A DNA stretch of 64,000 nt from Enterococcus sp. BWR-S5 (GCF_016745255.1 NZ_JADOEQ010000003.1:124001-188000), one strand, 5' to 3'; shown: positions 25,443 to 35,400, counted from the stretch's first letter. Notes: a model not told the origin generated them from the letters alone. A program made the numbers and translations.

Positions 25443-26027
25443 ATGATAGAAACAAACCGGCTGATTCTTAGAGCCTTTGAATCTACAGAAAAAGATATCG
25501 CGGCGTTGTATGAGATTTTAGCAGATGAGGAAGTGAATACTTATCTTCCATGGTTTCCATTGAAAAGCCAAAAGGAAGCGCTGGATTTTTATCATGAAAG
25601 AATTGCGAAGAGAAATTGCTCAACAGAAGCTGGCTTCTATTTTGCCATATGTTTTAAGGAAGATAATAGACCAATCGGCTATGTTACAGCAAGCGGTGAG
25701 AAGAATCATGATTTCGGTTATGGCGTGAGAAAGGATTTTTGGAATCGAGGCGTAACAACCGAAGCGGCAGCAGCAGTCATTGATTTTTTGCGAAATCAAG
25801 GCTGGCCCTATATTACTGCGACACATGATATCAATAACCCTGCAAGTGGAGCAGTCATGAAAAAGCTTGGACTAACCTACAGGTATTCCTATAAGGAACA
25901 ATGGCAGCCTAAAAATAAGCAAGTGACCTTTAGAATGTATCAGCTTGATTTTGATGAGAAAAATGACACGTACCAAGGGTATTGGGAGCAGTATCCTGAG
26001 CATTTTATAGAAAAGGGAATCGAATAG
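25443..26027 (+). CDS. RimJ/RimL-type GNAT acetyltransferase
   Basis: About 194 aa. N-terminal ETNRLILRAFESTEKDIAALYEIL, acetyl-CoA region FGYGVRKDFWNRGVTTEAAAAVIDFL, then NNPASGAVMKKLGLTYRY. ATG 25443 follows GGGAGGAAAAGA; an ATG at 25425 overlaps that ribosome site and is less likely. A strong terminator follows. Confidence 0.85.
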   Translation: MIETNRLILRAFESTEKDIAALYEILADEEVNTYLPWFPLKSQKEALDFYHERIAKRNCSTEAGFYFAICFKEDNRPIGYVTASGEKNHDFGYGVRKDFWNRGVTTEAAAAVIDFLRNQGWPYITATHDINNPASGAVMKKLGLTYRYSYKEQWQPKNKQVTFRMYQLDFDEKNDTYQGYWEQYPEHFIEKGIE

Positions 26028-26037
26028 TGAGAAATAA

Positions 26038-26092
26038 AGAGACAGGCAATCCTGACAGAGATAATGTTCTTCTGCAGGATTGCCTGTCTTTC
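26038..26092. terminator. Strong bidirectional terminator
   Basis: AGACAGGCAATCCTG and CAGGATTGCCTGTCT form a 15-bp perfect stem between the convergent GNAT and aldo/keto reductase genes. Confidence 0.9.
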
Positions 26093-26097
26093 AAAGT

Positions 26098-26949
26098 CTA
26101 TACATCCATCTTTCTTTCTGCCATCCATCGAATCATTGCCGGATCAGCATGAGAGAAGAACTGACTTTCACCTTGATTTAAGGAGGCAATAGCATTTTTA
26201 TCTTCAGTCGTTAGAGAGAAGTCGAAAATCGCTAAATTTTCTGCCATACGCTCTGGCTTGACCGATTTTGCCAAAACGACAAGCTCTTGCTCCACAAGCC
26301 AGCGGAGAATGACCTGAGCGACTGTTTTATTGTGTCTTTTACTAATTTCATTAAGCGTTGGATTGTTAAAAATATCATTTTTTCCTTCTGCAAAAGGTGC
26401 CCAGGCTTCGGGAATAATGCCTTCGTCCTTCAAGGCCTTAATAACTTCTGTTTGCTGATTGAAGGGGTTGATTTCTATTTGATTCATTTGCGGAGTAACT
26501 TTATTGAACTCGGCTAAATCAACTGCACGATCGACAGGGAAGTTTGAAACCCCAATAGAACGGACAAGCTTTTGCTCAAGCAGTTCTTCCATTGCACGCC
26601 AAGCACCATAGACATCATTGTAGGGCTGGTGGATTAGTAATAGGTCAACATAATCAAGCCCTAGTCGTGTAAGAGAACGTTGGAAGGACTCTTTGACGCC
26701 TTCGTAAGAAACATTTTCCACCCAAATTTTTGTTGTAATGAACAGCTCATTTCTATCAATACCGGAAGCGGCAATTCCTTGACCAACGGCTTTCTCATTT
26801 TGATAAGATTGAGCAGTGTCAATATGTCGATAGCCGGCTTGAATCGCATCCATCACTGCTTGCTTTGCTTCCTCTGGATCAGTAATTTGGAAGGTGCCAA
26901 ATCCCAAAACAGGTACTTCGACACCATTATTCATTTTTATTGTTTTCAT
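26098..26949 (-). CDS. Aldo/keto reductase
   Basis: 283 aa NADPH-dependent oxidoreductase. Family motifs: GFGTFQITDPEEAKQAV, DAIQAGYRHIDTAQSYQNEKAVGQGI (with catalytic Asp and Tyr), LDYVDLLLIHQPYN and SIGVSNF. It follows a MerR-type regulator with a four-base overlap (26946-26949), so the two are one translationally coupled operon, and the regulator probably responds to aldehyde or electrophile stress. Confidence 0.9.
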   Translation of the reverse strand: MKTIKMNNGVEVPVLGFGTFQITDPEEAKQAVMDAIQAGYRHIDTAQSYQNEKAVGQGIAASGIDRNELFITTKIWVENVSYEGVKESFQRSLTRLGLDYVDLLLIHQPYNDVYGAWRAMEELLEQKLVRSIGVSNFPVDRAVDLAEFNKVTPQMNQIEINPFNQQTEVIKALKDEGIIPEAWAPFAEGKNDIFNNPTLNEISKRHNKTVAQVILRWLVEQELVVLAKSVKPERMAENLAIFDFSLTTEDKNAIASLNQGESQFFSHADPAMIRWMAERKMDV

Positions 26950-27386
26950 AAAAGGTTCCCTCCATTATCTTTTAAATGCGTTCTTTTCCATAGTTCCTCA
27001 ACTTCGTCATCTGGTAAATCGCCGCTCCTGAATTTCGCAAGATGTTCATCGTAGGTTTCTATCTTATATTCCAAAAGGTCACGAACACGGACCATATCCT
27101 CAATTTTGTCATTCAACTCTTTCAACTGTTCCTTCAAGATATCTTTCTGGGCCAAGCGCTTATCATCCGTATATTGAGATAACGCAGCAAATTCAATCAA
27201 AGATTCGATAGAAAGCCCAGCATTTCGAAGGCTTTTGGCTAGAAATACCCAGTTTAAGTCACGTTTTGTAAATATACGGTACCCATTCTTGTCTCTTTTC
27301 ACCGGCGGAATAACACCAACACGCTCGTAATAGCGAATCGTTTCGACAGTCAAATCAAACATATCGGCCACTTGCTTAATATTCAT
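26946..27386 (-). CDS. MerR-family regulator (AdhR-like)
   Basis: 146 aa. N-terminal winged helix INIKQVADMF...TVETIRYYERVGVIPPVKRDKNGYRIFTKRDLNWV, then a dimerisation coiled coil. AdhR-like regulators of this kind control aldehyde-detoxifying reductases, matching the coupled aldo/keto reductase gene. An imperfect palindrome, TTAGGGTGCATCTCTAA (27410-27426), upstream of the start is a plausible operator. GAAAGGAAAAGCC precedes the ATG. Confidence 0.85.
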   Translation of the reverse strand: MNIKQVADMFDLTVETIRYYERVGVIPPVKRDKNGYRIFTKRDLNWVFLAKSLRNAGLSIESLIEFAALSQYTDDKRLAQKDILKEQLKELNDKIEDMVRVRDLLEYKIETYDEHLAKFRSGDLPDDEVEELWKRTHLKDNGGNLL

Positions 27387-27427
27387 AGGCTTTTCCTTTC
27401 TGTATTAAATTAGGGTGCATCTCTAAG

Positions 27428-28006
27428 CTAATCAAGAGCAGAAAAGTCATGATTGACTATTTCTACAAGCTCAAACGAGTCCTGCTCAAAGGTAAATTTT
27501 AAAATGCAACAGTTGCCAATCCTGCTTTTTTGGTCAACGGTACTTGTATGTGCCCAATTCCTCATGAATTGTCTGCAGGAAGCGCCATGAGAGACGGCAA
27601 GAATCGTCTCACCAGTGCTTTCCTGCATAAGCTTCAGCAGGGTGTCAGAAACTCTCTTTTTGAACGCCTGCTCCTCCTCGCCACCGTAAGCTACGAAGAA
27701 GTCACCATAGGGAAGTGGAGGATTTAGATATTCATGCTCCGCTTCCATTGAGCCGAAATTCCATTCCTTTAGTCCTTTAAGCTGCTTGTAGTCACTGTCT
27801 GTTACTAGCTCCAATGTATCACAAGCTCGTTCAGAGGTAGAGGAAAAGGCTTGGTCAAACTGAATGTTATTTGAGATAAAGTAGTCTCTGGCAATCGTTG
27901 CCTGCTGTTTTCCCTTCTCAGTTAAGGGAGAATCGCACCAGCCCTGAATTTTTTTCTGTTGATTGAATAGTGTTTCTCCATGGCGCATCAGATACAATGT
28001 TTTCAT
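27428..28006 (-). CDS. Histidine phosphatase family protein
   Basis: 192 aa. The phosphoglycerate-mutase-like catalytic motif is LYLMRHGETLFNQ with the nucleophilic His, the second His is in AVSHGASCRQF, and SERACDTLE supplies the Arg. The substrate could be a sugar phosphate. ATG 28006 follows AAAGGAAGCG; a longer frame upstream to 28123 has no support. Confidence 0.85.
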   Translation of the reverse strand: MKTLYLMRHGETLFNQQKKIQGWCDSPLTEKGKQQATIARDYFISNNIQFDQAFSSTSERACDTLELVTDSDYKQLKGLKEWNFGSMEAEHEYLNPPLPYGDFFVAYGGEEEQAFKKRVSDTLLKLMQESTGETILAVSHGASCRQFMRNWAHTSTVDQKSRIGNCCILKFTFEQDSFELVEIVNHDFSALD

Positions 28007-28171
28007 ATTTTCGCTTCCTTTCATCAATTTCTTACCTTTATCATAAACCCTGAAGTAGACTTCAAGGCAAGCGAAAACTAAAAAATTTTTATTTTTATTG
28101 ACTGGTATACAATCAGAAAGCAATACGCTACACTTGGCTTATAGGAAAATATGATTTTAAGGAGGATGGTT

Positions 28172-28912
28172 ATGTTTGTTGAGTATGGAGAGTTGAGTAC
28201 CAAAATGTATGAGCTGACCAAGCCAATCGGCTATTCAATAAATGGCGATTTGGAATATTACTATCAACAGCTGGCATCAGTTAAAGGGAAAATTTTAGAA
28301 GCAGGTGTAGGAACCGGCAGATTGATGATTCCCTTTATCAAGAAAGGGTTAACTATTGAGGGTGTGGACCTTTCTGAACACATGTTGGAGCAATGCAAAA
28401 AGAATTTAGTAAAAGAAGGGCTCGAGGGAAAGCTTTATCAAGGTGATTTGACAGCGCTTCAGTTGAACGTGGCTTATGAAGCAATCATGATGCCGACTGG
28501 CAGTTTTTGCCTGTTGCCTAAGAGCCATGCTGCTGCTGTGCTGCATTCATTTTATACCCACTTGACTGTTGGAGGAAAAGTAATTATTGATTTGGAACTG
28601 CCTTCATGGTTTGTTGAAAATGAAGTCACGACAAGTCATTATCCAATGGACAAGGAATCTGGTATTCTCTTCACCAGTACAGCACAAACGATGAATTGGC
28701 ACGAACAAAAAACGGCCTATATTCACCGATATGATTTGGTGAGAGAAGGATTGATAGAAAAAACTGAGGTTTCTAACTTCGTTCTTTATTGGTACGGAAT
28801 TGAAGAATTTACCATGCTTCTGAAAGCTGTCGGTTTTTCTTCAGTAGAGAGTGACATCGGCTATGGAAAAGACCCCAATAGTTCTCTAGTAACCTTTGTT
28901 GCTGTAAAGTAG
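28172..28912 (+). CDS. Class I SAM-dependent methyltransferase
   Basis: About 246 aa. The SAM-binding glycine motif is KILEAGVGTGRLMIPFIKKG, with acidic residue GVDLSEHML and motif II YEAIMMPTGSFCLL. The small-molecule substrate is unknown. ATG 28172 is six bases from AAGGAGG; an ATG at 28151 overlaps the ribosome site. A HAD phosphatase follows after 32 bases. Confidence 0.85.
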   Translation: MFVEYGELSTKMYELTKPIGYSINGDLEYYYQQLASVKGKILEAGVGTGRLMIPFIKKGLTIEGVDLSEHMLEQCKKNLVKEGLEGKLYQGDLTALQLNVAYEAIMMPTGSFCLLPKSHAAAVLHSFYTHLTVGGKVIIDLELPSWFVENEVTTSHYPMDKESGILFTSTAQTMNWHEQKTAYIHRYDLVREGLIEKTEVSNFVLYWYGIEEFTMLLKAVGFSSVESDIGYGKDPNSSLVTFVAVK

Positions 28913-28944
28913 AACACTTAACGAAAAACATTCGGAGGAAAAGC

Positions 28945-29628
28945 ATGAACAAACAGGCGATTATTTTTGATATGGATGGCGTTATTGTTGATACTGAGTT
29001 TTTAGATTATCAGTTTCAGAAGGAATTTATTGCGAGAGAAAATGGGGCCGTTTCAAACGATGAAGCTGTTGATTACAGTGCGTTAGTTGGACGTTCCTAT
29101 GATGATTTGTATCGAACAATGCAGACGTTTCTCAATAAGGAGTATTCTTTGGAGGAGCTGAAGCAGGCATTTATTCGCTTCAATGAAGAAAGATACCATA
29201 GCTTAGATTATCCGGCGCTCTTTCGAAAGGACATCAAAGCTATTTTGGAAGAAGCAAAGCAGCAGAATCGCTTACTAGCTGTTGCTTCTTCTTCAGAATA
29301 TGCTCATATCCTCGAAGTGCTTGAAGCTTGTGGGATTGACAAGTATTTTGATGTGATTTACAGTGGTGAATTCGTAAAGGAAAGCAAACCAAATCCTGAA
29401 ATCTATAGAAAAACATTGGAAAAGCTAGGGGTTACTCCTGAAAACGCGTTAGCGATTGAGGATTCCAGTCATGGGATACGGGCAGCCAAAGAGGCAGGAA
29501 TACAGACCATTGCCTATAAAGAGACACGTATGGCTATCGACCAGTCAGAAGCTGATTATTCAGGCGAAGATATGTGTGAAATCAGAGCGATCATCACTGC
29601 TCATTTTGAGAATCTAAATCGTAGGTAA
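28945..29628 (+). CDS. HAD hydrolase, beta-phosphoglucomutase-like
   Basis: 227 aa. Motif I FDMDGVIVDTEF, motif II VASSSEY, Lys motif KESKPNPEIY and motif IV AIEDSSHGIRAAKEAG are those of the beta-phosphoglucomutase/phosphatase subgroup. It acts on sugar phosphates; whether mutase or phosphatase cannot be told. CGGAGGAAAAGC precedes the ATG. Confidence 0.85.
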   Translation: MNKQAIIFDMDGVIVDTEFLDYQFQKEFIARENGAVSNDEAVDYSALVGRSYDDLYRTMQTFLNKEYSLEELKQAFIRFNEERYHSLDYPALFRKDIKAILEEAKQQNRLLAVASSSEYAHILEVLEACGIDKYFDVIYSGEFVKESKPNPEIYRKTLEKLGVTPENALAIEDSSHGIRAAKEAGIQTIAYKETRMAIDQSEADYSGEDMCEIRAIITAHFENLNRR

Positions 29629-29680
29629 AGATTCGTTTCTTTACCCTACAATTATCAGCAAAGTCTAATTATTTATACTA

Positions 29681-29727
29681 AAAAAGCCAGTGATAAGACC
29701 GAAAGGGGAGTTATCACCGGCTTTTTC
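29681..29727. terminator. Bidirectional terminator
   Basis: AAAAAGCCAGTGATAA and TTATCACCGGCTTTTT form a long stem with A- and T-runs, between the convergent HAD and P-type ATPase genes. Confidence 0.85.
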
Positions 29728-29741
29728 TTCCTTAATGCGAT

Positions 29742-31538
29742 TCATCGCTCTCGTCGTGCACGCAGAGCAGATAGGATAGAGACTGTATCAACAACTTCTT
29801 GAAGGGCAGCGCCCAGTAATGCTGGAATAACCCCTGTACTTGCAACAAGCATTAGAAATACACAAATGAAGATGCCGATTAATACCGACTGACGGGCGAT
29901 GCGCATTGTATCCTGTGATATCTTAACTGCTTCAGATACTCTAGTTAAATCATCCTTCAAAATAACGGCATCGGCACTTTCACTGGCAGCTGTGGAACCA
30001 CGGGCGCCCATCGCAATACCAATATCTGCAATAGCTAAAGCCGGTGCATCATTAACACCATCACCAACCATGATTACAGGACGGTCAGATTCAGGCGCCT
30101 GATTTAGCACGTCAATTTTTTCTTTTGGCAGACATTGAGCATGTACTTCGGTAATCCCCACTTGATTAGCGATTTGATTGGCAACAGCGGACTGATCGCC
30201 GGTAAGCATTAGGATACGCTGTAATCCTAATTGTTTTAATGTGGCAATTGTATCTTTTGATTCTGGACGGATACTGTCCTTAAAGCTGATTTTTCCGGCA
30301 TATTTTTGATCGATGGCTATCCAGACACTTGTTTGTTCAGCCATATCCTCTTGCGGAGCACTTGCAAAAGCAGCTTTTCCTACTTTGACCAAATGCCCAT
30401 TGACCTCAGCTTGAATTCCCTGACCGGTTTGCTCTTCTAAATTGGATACGGAATAGAGCGGCAGTTCTGTGTCTTTTGCATAAGCAACCAATGAACGAGC
30501 AAGAATATGTGAGGATTCCTGTTCTGCACTGGCAGCTAACCGTAGTAGTTCTTCAGCAGAAAAATGAGAAGAAGCAGGTTCGACTAAATCAACAAATAAC
30601 CTGCCTTCAGTTAGCGTACCTGTCTTATCAAAGGCAATCATTTTTGCCCGTGCCAGCTTTTCAATTGTTGTCCCGCTTTTAACAACGATACCATTACGGC
30701 TGGAACGACTCATGCCGGCAACTAAAGCGATTGGGGCTGCCAGAATCAAGGGACAGGGAGAGGCGACGACTAAAACTTCAGCGAAACGGACAGGGTCCTT
30801 TGAAATAAACCAGGCCAAGCCGCCGATAATATAGGCAACAATTGTAAAAGGGACTGCATATCTGTCTGCCAAACGAACAAAGTGTGCGGGTTTTGCTTCA
30901 GACTCTTTGACTAGCTTAACCAACGTCTGATATTGACTGTCAGCGGCCTTTTTTGTTACCTTAATCCGAAGTGCAGCATCACCGTTTACTGAACCGGACA
31001 TCAACTCATCAGACCGCTTTTTTTCTATAGGCTTTGATTCACCGGTCAATGAAGATTCATCAACAGAGGATTCCCCTTCAAGAACAAGACCATCAGCCGG
31101 AACCAATTCACCTGGCTTAACTAGAAGCAAATCATTTACTTCGACATCATTTACAGCAATATCCTCAATGGTGTTTGACAGGATGCGATGAGCTGTTTGC
31201 GGAGAATTATCAAGTAAGGAGCGCAGCTCTCTGCCGGCTTGTTTACTGGCATAATCCTCTAAGCTATCTCCGCCTGTCAGCATAATCAGAACCATCAGAC
31301 TTGCCCAGTATTCGCCAACTGCAAGGGTAGCGACAATTGCAGTAATTGCCAGAATATCTACACCATATTTTCCTGATTTTAGTGTTTGAATCATCCCCAC
31401 TAGCATGGAGATGGTTGTAATGCCGCCAACAAGAACAATCAACCAAAATGCGATATTTGGCTGATTAAAAACGAACTCGCTGATTAACGCAGCTGCTCCT
31501 ATAGCAATTGTACTTAAAAATTTTTTGAAATTACTCAT
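29742..31538 (-). CDS. P1B-type heavy-metal ATPase
   Basis: 598 aa. The phosphorylation motif DKTGTLTEG is at Asp304, the actuator TGES at about 165, and the hinge GDGVNDAPAL near 500. The metal site in the ion-binding helix is SPC (about 260-262), not CPC, which points to the P1B-4 type (Co, Fe or Zn export) rather than copper. There is no N-terminal metal-binding domain. It exports metal across the membrane. No metal regulator is adjacent. Confidence 0.9.
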   Translation of the reverse strand: MSNFKKFLSTIAIGAAALISEFVFNQPNIAFWLIVLVGGITTISMLVGMIQTLKSGKYGVDILAITAIVATLAVGEYWASLMVLIMLTGGDSLEDYASKQAGRELRSLLDNSPQTAHRILSNTIEDIAVNDVEVNDLLLVKPGELVPADGLVLEGESSVDESSLTGESKPIEKKRSDELMSGSVNGDAALRIKVTKKAADSQYQTLVKLVKESEAKPAHFVRLADRYAVPFTIVAYIIGGLAWFISKDPVRFAEVLVVASPCPLILAAPIALVAGMSRSSRNGIVVKSGTTIEKLARAKMIAFDKTGTLTEGRLFVDLVEPASSHFSAEELLRLAASAEQESSHILARSLVAYAKDTELPLYSVSNLEEQTGQGIQAEVNGHLVKVGKAAFASAPQEDMAEQTSVWIAIDQKYAGKISFKDSIRPESKDTIATLKQLGLQRILMLTGDQSAVANQIANQVGITEVHAQCLPKEKIDVLNQAPESDRPVIMVGDGVNDAPALAIADIGIAMGARGSTAASESADAVILKDDLTRVSEAVKISQDTMRIARQSVLIGIFICVFLMLVASTGVIPALLGAALQEVVDTVSILSALRARRER

Positions 31539-31877
31539 ACTAACACCTCATTTAGACTCGTTAGATTAAGTATAGCATCAGGCTGATTCAAGGAATAACA
31601 AATAGGGCTAAGTGAAAACGAGAATCATTATAAGCGATTTCAAGCTGTATCTAAAGGGGAGTAGGGACCCAAAATTTAGAGTCATACCACTCGAACAGCT
31701 AACAGAGATAAACACAAAAGGGCTATAAGCATGTTAAACGAATCCCCACTTTGCTATGCTTCACCGAATAATTTTACGCTGACAGCTTTTAATAAAAGAA
31801 AGTTTTCTAGCCATATAAAAACTATGATACACTTATTACAAAAGAACAGATTGAGCCGTAATAAGGAGGGAATAAGG
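31539..31877. other. Divergent intergenic region
   Basis: Between the P-type ATPase (leftward) and a methyltransferase (rightward). It must hold both promoters. A frame open from 31731 into the methyltransferase has no ribosome site and is not called. No strong operator was seen. Confidence 0.4.
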
Positions 31878-32573
31878 GTGGAGCAACAGATTGAACAAAT
31901 TAGGCAATCCTATGATAAAGCAATTGAGTATGGCAGAAAAGGGATTGATTTGTATAAAGAGCTGCCAAAATACATTATTGATGATCCGGATTACCCAGCT
32001 TATCAAAGACTTGCCGAAAACAACACACTTTCTGATAGCGGACGTAAAGAAATAGCTGCCTATCTGAATCCGACAGCGAGCCAATCATTTGTTGATTTAG
32101 GCTGTTGTCTAAATTTGATGTTTCGCGGGTACAAGGAATGGCCTTCGACCTATTATGGTGTGGATATTAGCAGCAAAACGATTCAGCTATTGCAGCATTT
32201 TGTTGAATCTGAACATTTGACTGTTGGGGTACTGCATTGTGGTAGCATTCATGAAACGCCCTTTGCAGACAACCAGTTTGATATTGGTGCATGCATTGGT
32301 GTACTTGAATACTTTGACCAGCCGTTTGTTGAAAGTGTTTTGAAGGAAATACATCGAATCATGAAGCCGAATACAAAGCTGGTGCTTGATGTTCCTGATA
32401 TCGGTAGTCCGGAAAATCGTATTTCCATGATGATTGAGGAGTACTTAGGAAGACCAGACAAGTACAATTTGTCTACCGAAGAATTTGAAGGATTACTTTG
32501 TGATAAATTTGAAATTGTCAGTAAAGAAAAAGTCGGTCCTATGATTCAATATTTTCTTAGAGTTACTTCTTGA
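31878..32573 (+). CDS. Class I SAM-dependent methyltransferase
   Basis: 231 aa. SAM-binding segment SFVDLGCCLNLMF (the usual second glycine is replaced by cysteine), YYGVDISSKTIQLLQHF, and FDIGACIGVLEYFDQPFVESVLKEIHRIMKPNTKLVLDVPD (motifs II-III). GTG 31878 follows AAGGAGGGAATAAGG. The APH-like kinase follows after 42 bases, perhaps on one transcript. Confidence 0.8.
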   Translation: MEQQIEQIRQSYDKAIEYGRKGIDLYKELPKYIIDDPDYPAYQRLAENNTLSDSGRKEIAAYLNPTASQSFVDLGCCLNLMFRGYKEWPSTYYGVDISSKTIQLLQHFVESEHLTVGVLHCGSIHETPFADNQFDIGACIGVLEYFDQPFVESVLKEIHRIMKPNTKLVLDVPDIGSPENRISMMIEEYLGRPDKYNLSTEEFEGLLCDKFEIVSKEKVGPMIQYFLRVTS

Positions 32574-32615
32574 TTTTATTCCAAGCAGTTTTTTCATTAA
32601 GGAGGTAGAAGCCTA

Positions 32616-33548
32616 TTGAAAGATAAGATATGCATGATAAACAGTTTTTATCCAGAGCTCACAGTAACATCTATCGAGTTTTTAGGTGCTGGCTATGACA
32701 GCGAAGCCTATGCTGTGAACGAGCAATTTGTCTTTAAGTTTCCAAGGCATGCAACAGCCGCTGCCAATCTTTATAAGGAAGCTCATGTGTTAATGGAAAT
32801 AAGAGACCAATTACAAATAAATGTCCCTCAAGTTTTATTCACTGGACCAAGTGATGATTTTAAGCAGATGGTGTTTGTCGGCTATGAAAGAATACAGGGA
32901 GAAGCACTGACTCCTGAAATTATTCAAACGCTTGATGAAGCGGTACTAAACAAGCTGGCAAAAGAACTGGCCGGATTTTTTAGCGCATTGCACCAGATTA
33001 AGCTGACAACATCCATTCAAGGACTTCACGTCGATAAAAAAGAAAAATGTCAAAAGGAGTTTGACGTCATCAAGTCATTGGTTCTTCCAGCTGTATCCTC
33101 AGATTCAAGAGACAAAATCAATACACTGTACAAACACATTTTGACTGCTGATTTTGAAGATACAACCTGTCTCGTTCATAATGATTTTGGGGCAAGTAAT
33201 GTCTTTTTTGATAGAGCATCGAATCAGATATGCGGGATTATCGATTTTGGAGATGTTGCGATTTACGATAGAGATATCGACTTTGTCTGTCTTCTTCAGA
33301 GTGAAGAAGAGGGCTTTGACCAAGAATTTGTAAAGACTCTGCTAACATACTATAACTATAATCAGCTAGACATACTCCAAAAGAAATGCGGCTTTAATGC
33401 ATTTTATGCACAATTCGAAAATGTCTTTTTGGGTTATTCTTTTGATATGAAGGATCTGCTTGAAGAAGCATTGGCGTCGCTAAAGCAAGGGATACAGGAT
33501 TATGAAGAACATGTTTTAATCAAGCAAAATTATGTTTACTACATCTAG
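32616..33548 (+). CDS. APH(2'')-like aminoglycoside phosphotransferase
   Basis: 310 aa, starting at TTG after AAGGAGG. The protein-kinase-like APH fold is evident: N-terminal FKFPRHATAAANLYKE (ATP-binding Lys), catalytic loop LVHNDFGASNVFFD, and metal site GIIDFGDVAIYDRDIDFV. The layout is closest to the APH(2'') group of enterococcal gentamicin kinases. It is not a named allele I can recognise, so resistance is a hypothesis. The usual HGD of the loop is HND here. Confidence 0.75.
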   Translation: MKDKICMINSFYPELTVTSIEFLGAGYDSEAYAVNEQFVFKFPRHATAAANLYKEAHVLMEIRDQLQINVPQVLFTGPSDDFKQMVFVGYERIQGEALTPEIIQTLDEAVLNKLAKELAGFFSALHQIKLTTSIQGLHVDKKEKCQKEFDVIKSLVLPAVSSDSRDKINTLYKHILTADFEDTTCLVHNDFGASNVFFDRASNQICGIIDFGDVAIYDRDIDFVCLLQSEEEGFDQEFVKTLLTYYNYNQLDILQKKCGFNAFYAQFENVFLGYSFDMKDLLEEALASLKQGIQDYEEHVLIKQNYVYYI

Positions 33549-33603
33549 GAGTAATGAACTTCTGTGAATATGAAAATAAACCAAAAAGGTAGAGGTGTAT
33601 GGT

Positions 33604-35400
33604 ATGAAATTAAAAAGTAAGCATAGTCCACAAAAGAACAGAAAAATGGTGGGTATCATTTTATTGCTGACTACGCTGTTGGTATTTGTTGTATTAGCAG
33701 GCAGGCTAATTAAAATCGTGGCAAGTGATGAGGTTTCCGGTGTATCTCTGAAAGAAAAAACCAAAGAGTTATATAATGGCATGGACAAAATTTCAGCAAA
33801 AAGAGGCAGTATTTTAGACAGCTCCGGCAATATTTTGGCAGAAGATTCCGTTTCATTCTCTATCTATGCAGTGTTGGACGAAGAATATGTACAGACAGAC
33901 GGGACAAAACTATATGTAGAGGAAAAACATAGAGAAACAATTGCTAATATCTTACATACCCATGCCGGTATAGAAAAAAGCTTGGTTATCAAGCAGCTAA
34001 CCCCTCAAAAAAATGAAGCGGGCGATTTAATTACAACAGTGGAGTTTGGTGAAAAAGGGAACGGGCTTAACTTTGATGTAAAGAATAAAATCGAGGACGA
34101 GTTAGAGAAAAAAGAGATTTCCGGTATCTACTTTAGGGAGGGCAAGAAGCGCTTATATTTGAATGGTAAGTTTGCTTCTTATTTCTTAGGCTATACAAGC
34201 ATCACGGAAAATGAAGAGGTTGGGATGATGGGAATTGAAGCAGCCTATGATGACATTTTAAGGGGAAAAGAAGGGTCTGTCATTTATCAAAAAGATAAGA
34301 ATCAGAACAGTATTCCAGGTACAGAACAGGTAATAGAGCCTGCACAGGATGGTGCGGTTATCACCACAACTTTAGATAGTCTTTTGCAGCTCAAGCTAGA
34401 GGAGCTATTGCAGGAAACAGCAGATAAGTATAAACCACAGTTAATTACGGCGAGTTTGATGGAAGCTGAGACGGGCAAACTGTTAGCATTATCACAGCGA
34501 CCAACATTTGAACCAGAAACACTGGCAGGACTGGATGAAGAAAGTGCTGTGTGGCTAAATCTATTAACGGAAGAGGATTATGAACCCGGCTCAACAATGA
34601 AGCCTTTTACCATGGCAGCAGCGATGTCAGAAGGAATCTATGATGAGAATGAGCGCTTTCTTTCCGGCCAACTGGAATTTTATGATGTGTCAATTAATGA
34701 TTGGAATAATGGTGAAGGAAAAGGAGAAATGACCTTTCGCCAAGCTTTGGCATGGTCAAGTAATGTAGGCATGGTCACTCTTGAAGAGCGGATGCCTGAA
34801 AAATGGCAAGAATATATTGAGTTATTCGGTTTCTTGAAGTCAACAGATATCAAGGTGGCGAATGAAGTTTCCGGTACAGTTCAGACCGGAACACCTGTTG
34901 ATAGAGCAATGACTTCTTATGGACAGGCAATCTCGGTGACACATTTACAGATGCAGCAAGCCTATACCGCAATAGCCAATGAAGGCAAGATGATGAAGCC
35001 ATATCTAGTAGAGAAGATTACTTATCCGGATGGTACAGAGGAGGTAACAAATCCTGAGGTTGTGGGAACACCAATTTCAAAAGAAGTTTCAGAGAGAGTG
35101 CTGGAATACATGAGTGATGTTGTTCATGATGCTGAGTATGGAACAGGGAATCAGTATGCAATAGAAGGAATCAGCACCGTCGCTAAAACCGGAACAGCTG
35201 AATTCTCTGAGAATGGTATTTATAATAAACAAAGCTATCTCCATTCCGTTGTACAAATCGCACCAAAAGAAGACCCTAAATATATTTTTTATATGACAAT
35301 TAAAGCACCGACTTTAGACGGCACAACAGCAAATGATATTATTTCAACGGTATCTAATCAAATGCTGACTCGTGCAATGACTCTCAGAGAAAGCAACTAA
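33604..35400 (+). CDS. Class B penicillin-binding protein (FtsI/PBP2x-like)
   Basis: About 598 aa peptidoglycan transpeptidase. One N-terminal membrane anchor (MVGIILLLTTLLVFVVLAG) is followed by a PBP dimer domain (AKRGSILDSSGNILAED) and the transpeptidase domain. All three active-site motifs are present: STMK (Ser at about 330) in EPGSTMKPFT, SSN in ALAWSSNVGM, and KTGTAE. No PASTA domains follow. It probably works in septal wall synthesis. GAGGTGTATGGT precedes ATG 33604. Confidence 0.9.
   Translation: MKLKSKHSPQKNRKMVGIILLLTTLLVFVVLAGRLIKIVASDEVSGVSLKEKTKELYNGMDKISAKRGSILDSSGNILAEDSVSFSIYAVLDEEYVQTDGTKLYVEEKHRETIANILHTHAGIEKSLVIKQLTPQKNEAGDLITTVEFGEKGNGLNFDVKNKIEDELEKKEISGIYFREGKKRLYLNGKFASYFLGYTSITENEEVGMMGIEAAYDDILRGKEGSVIYQKDKNQNSIPGTEQVIEPAQDGAVITTTLDSLLQLKLEELLQETADKYKPQLITASLMEAETGKLLALSQRPTFEPETLAGLDEESAVWLNLLTEEDYEPGSTMKPFTMAAAMSEGIYDENERFLSGQLEFYDVSINDWNNGEGKGEMTFRQALAWSSNVGMVTLEERMPEKWQEYIELFGFLKSTDIKVANEVSGTVQTGTPVDRAMTSYGQAISVTHLQMQQAYTAIANEGKMMKPYLVEKITYPDGTEEVTNPEVVGTPISKEVSERVLEYMSDVVHDAEYGTGNQYAIEGISTVAKTGTAEFSENGIYNKQSYLHSVVQIAPKEDPKYIFYMTIKAPTLDGTTANDIISTVSNQMLTRAMTLRESN

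Noticed and set aside
31731-31877. N-terminal extension of the methyltransferase at 31878
   Set aside because: No ribosome site at 31731, while GTG 31878 follows AAGGAGGG; the extension lacks protein-like composition.
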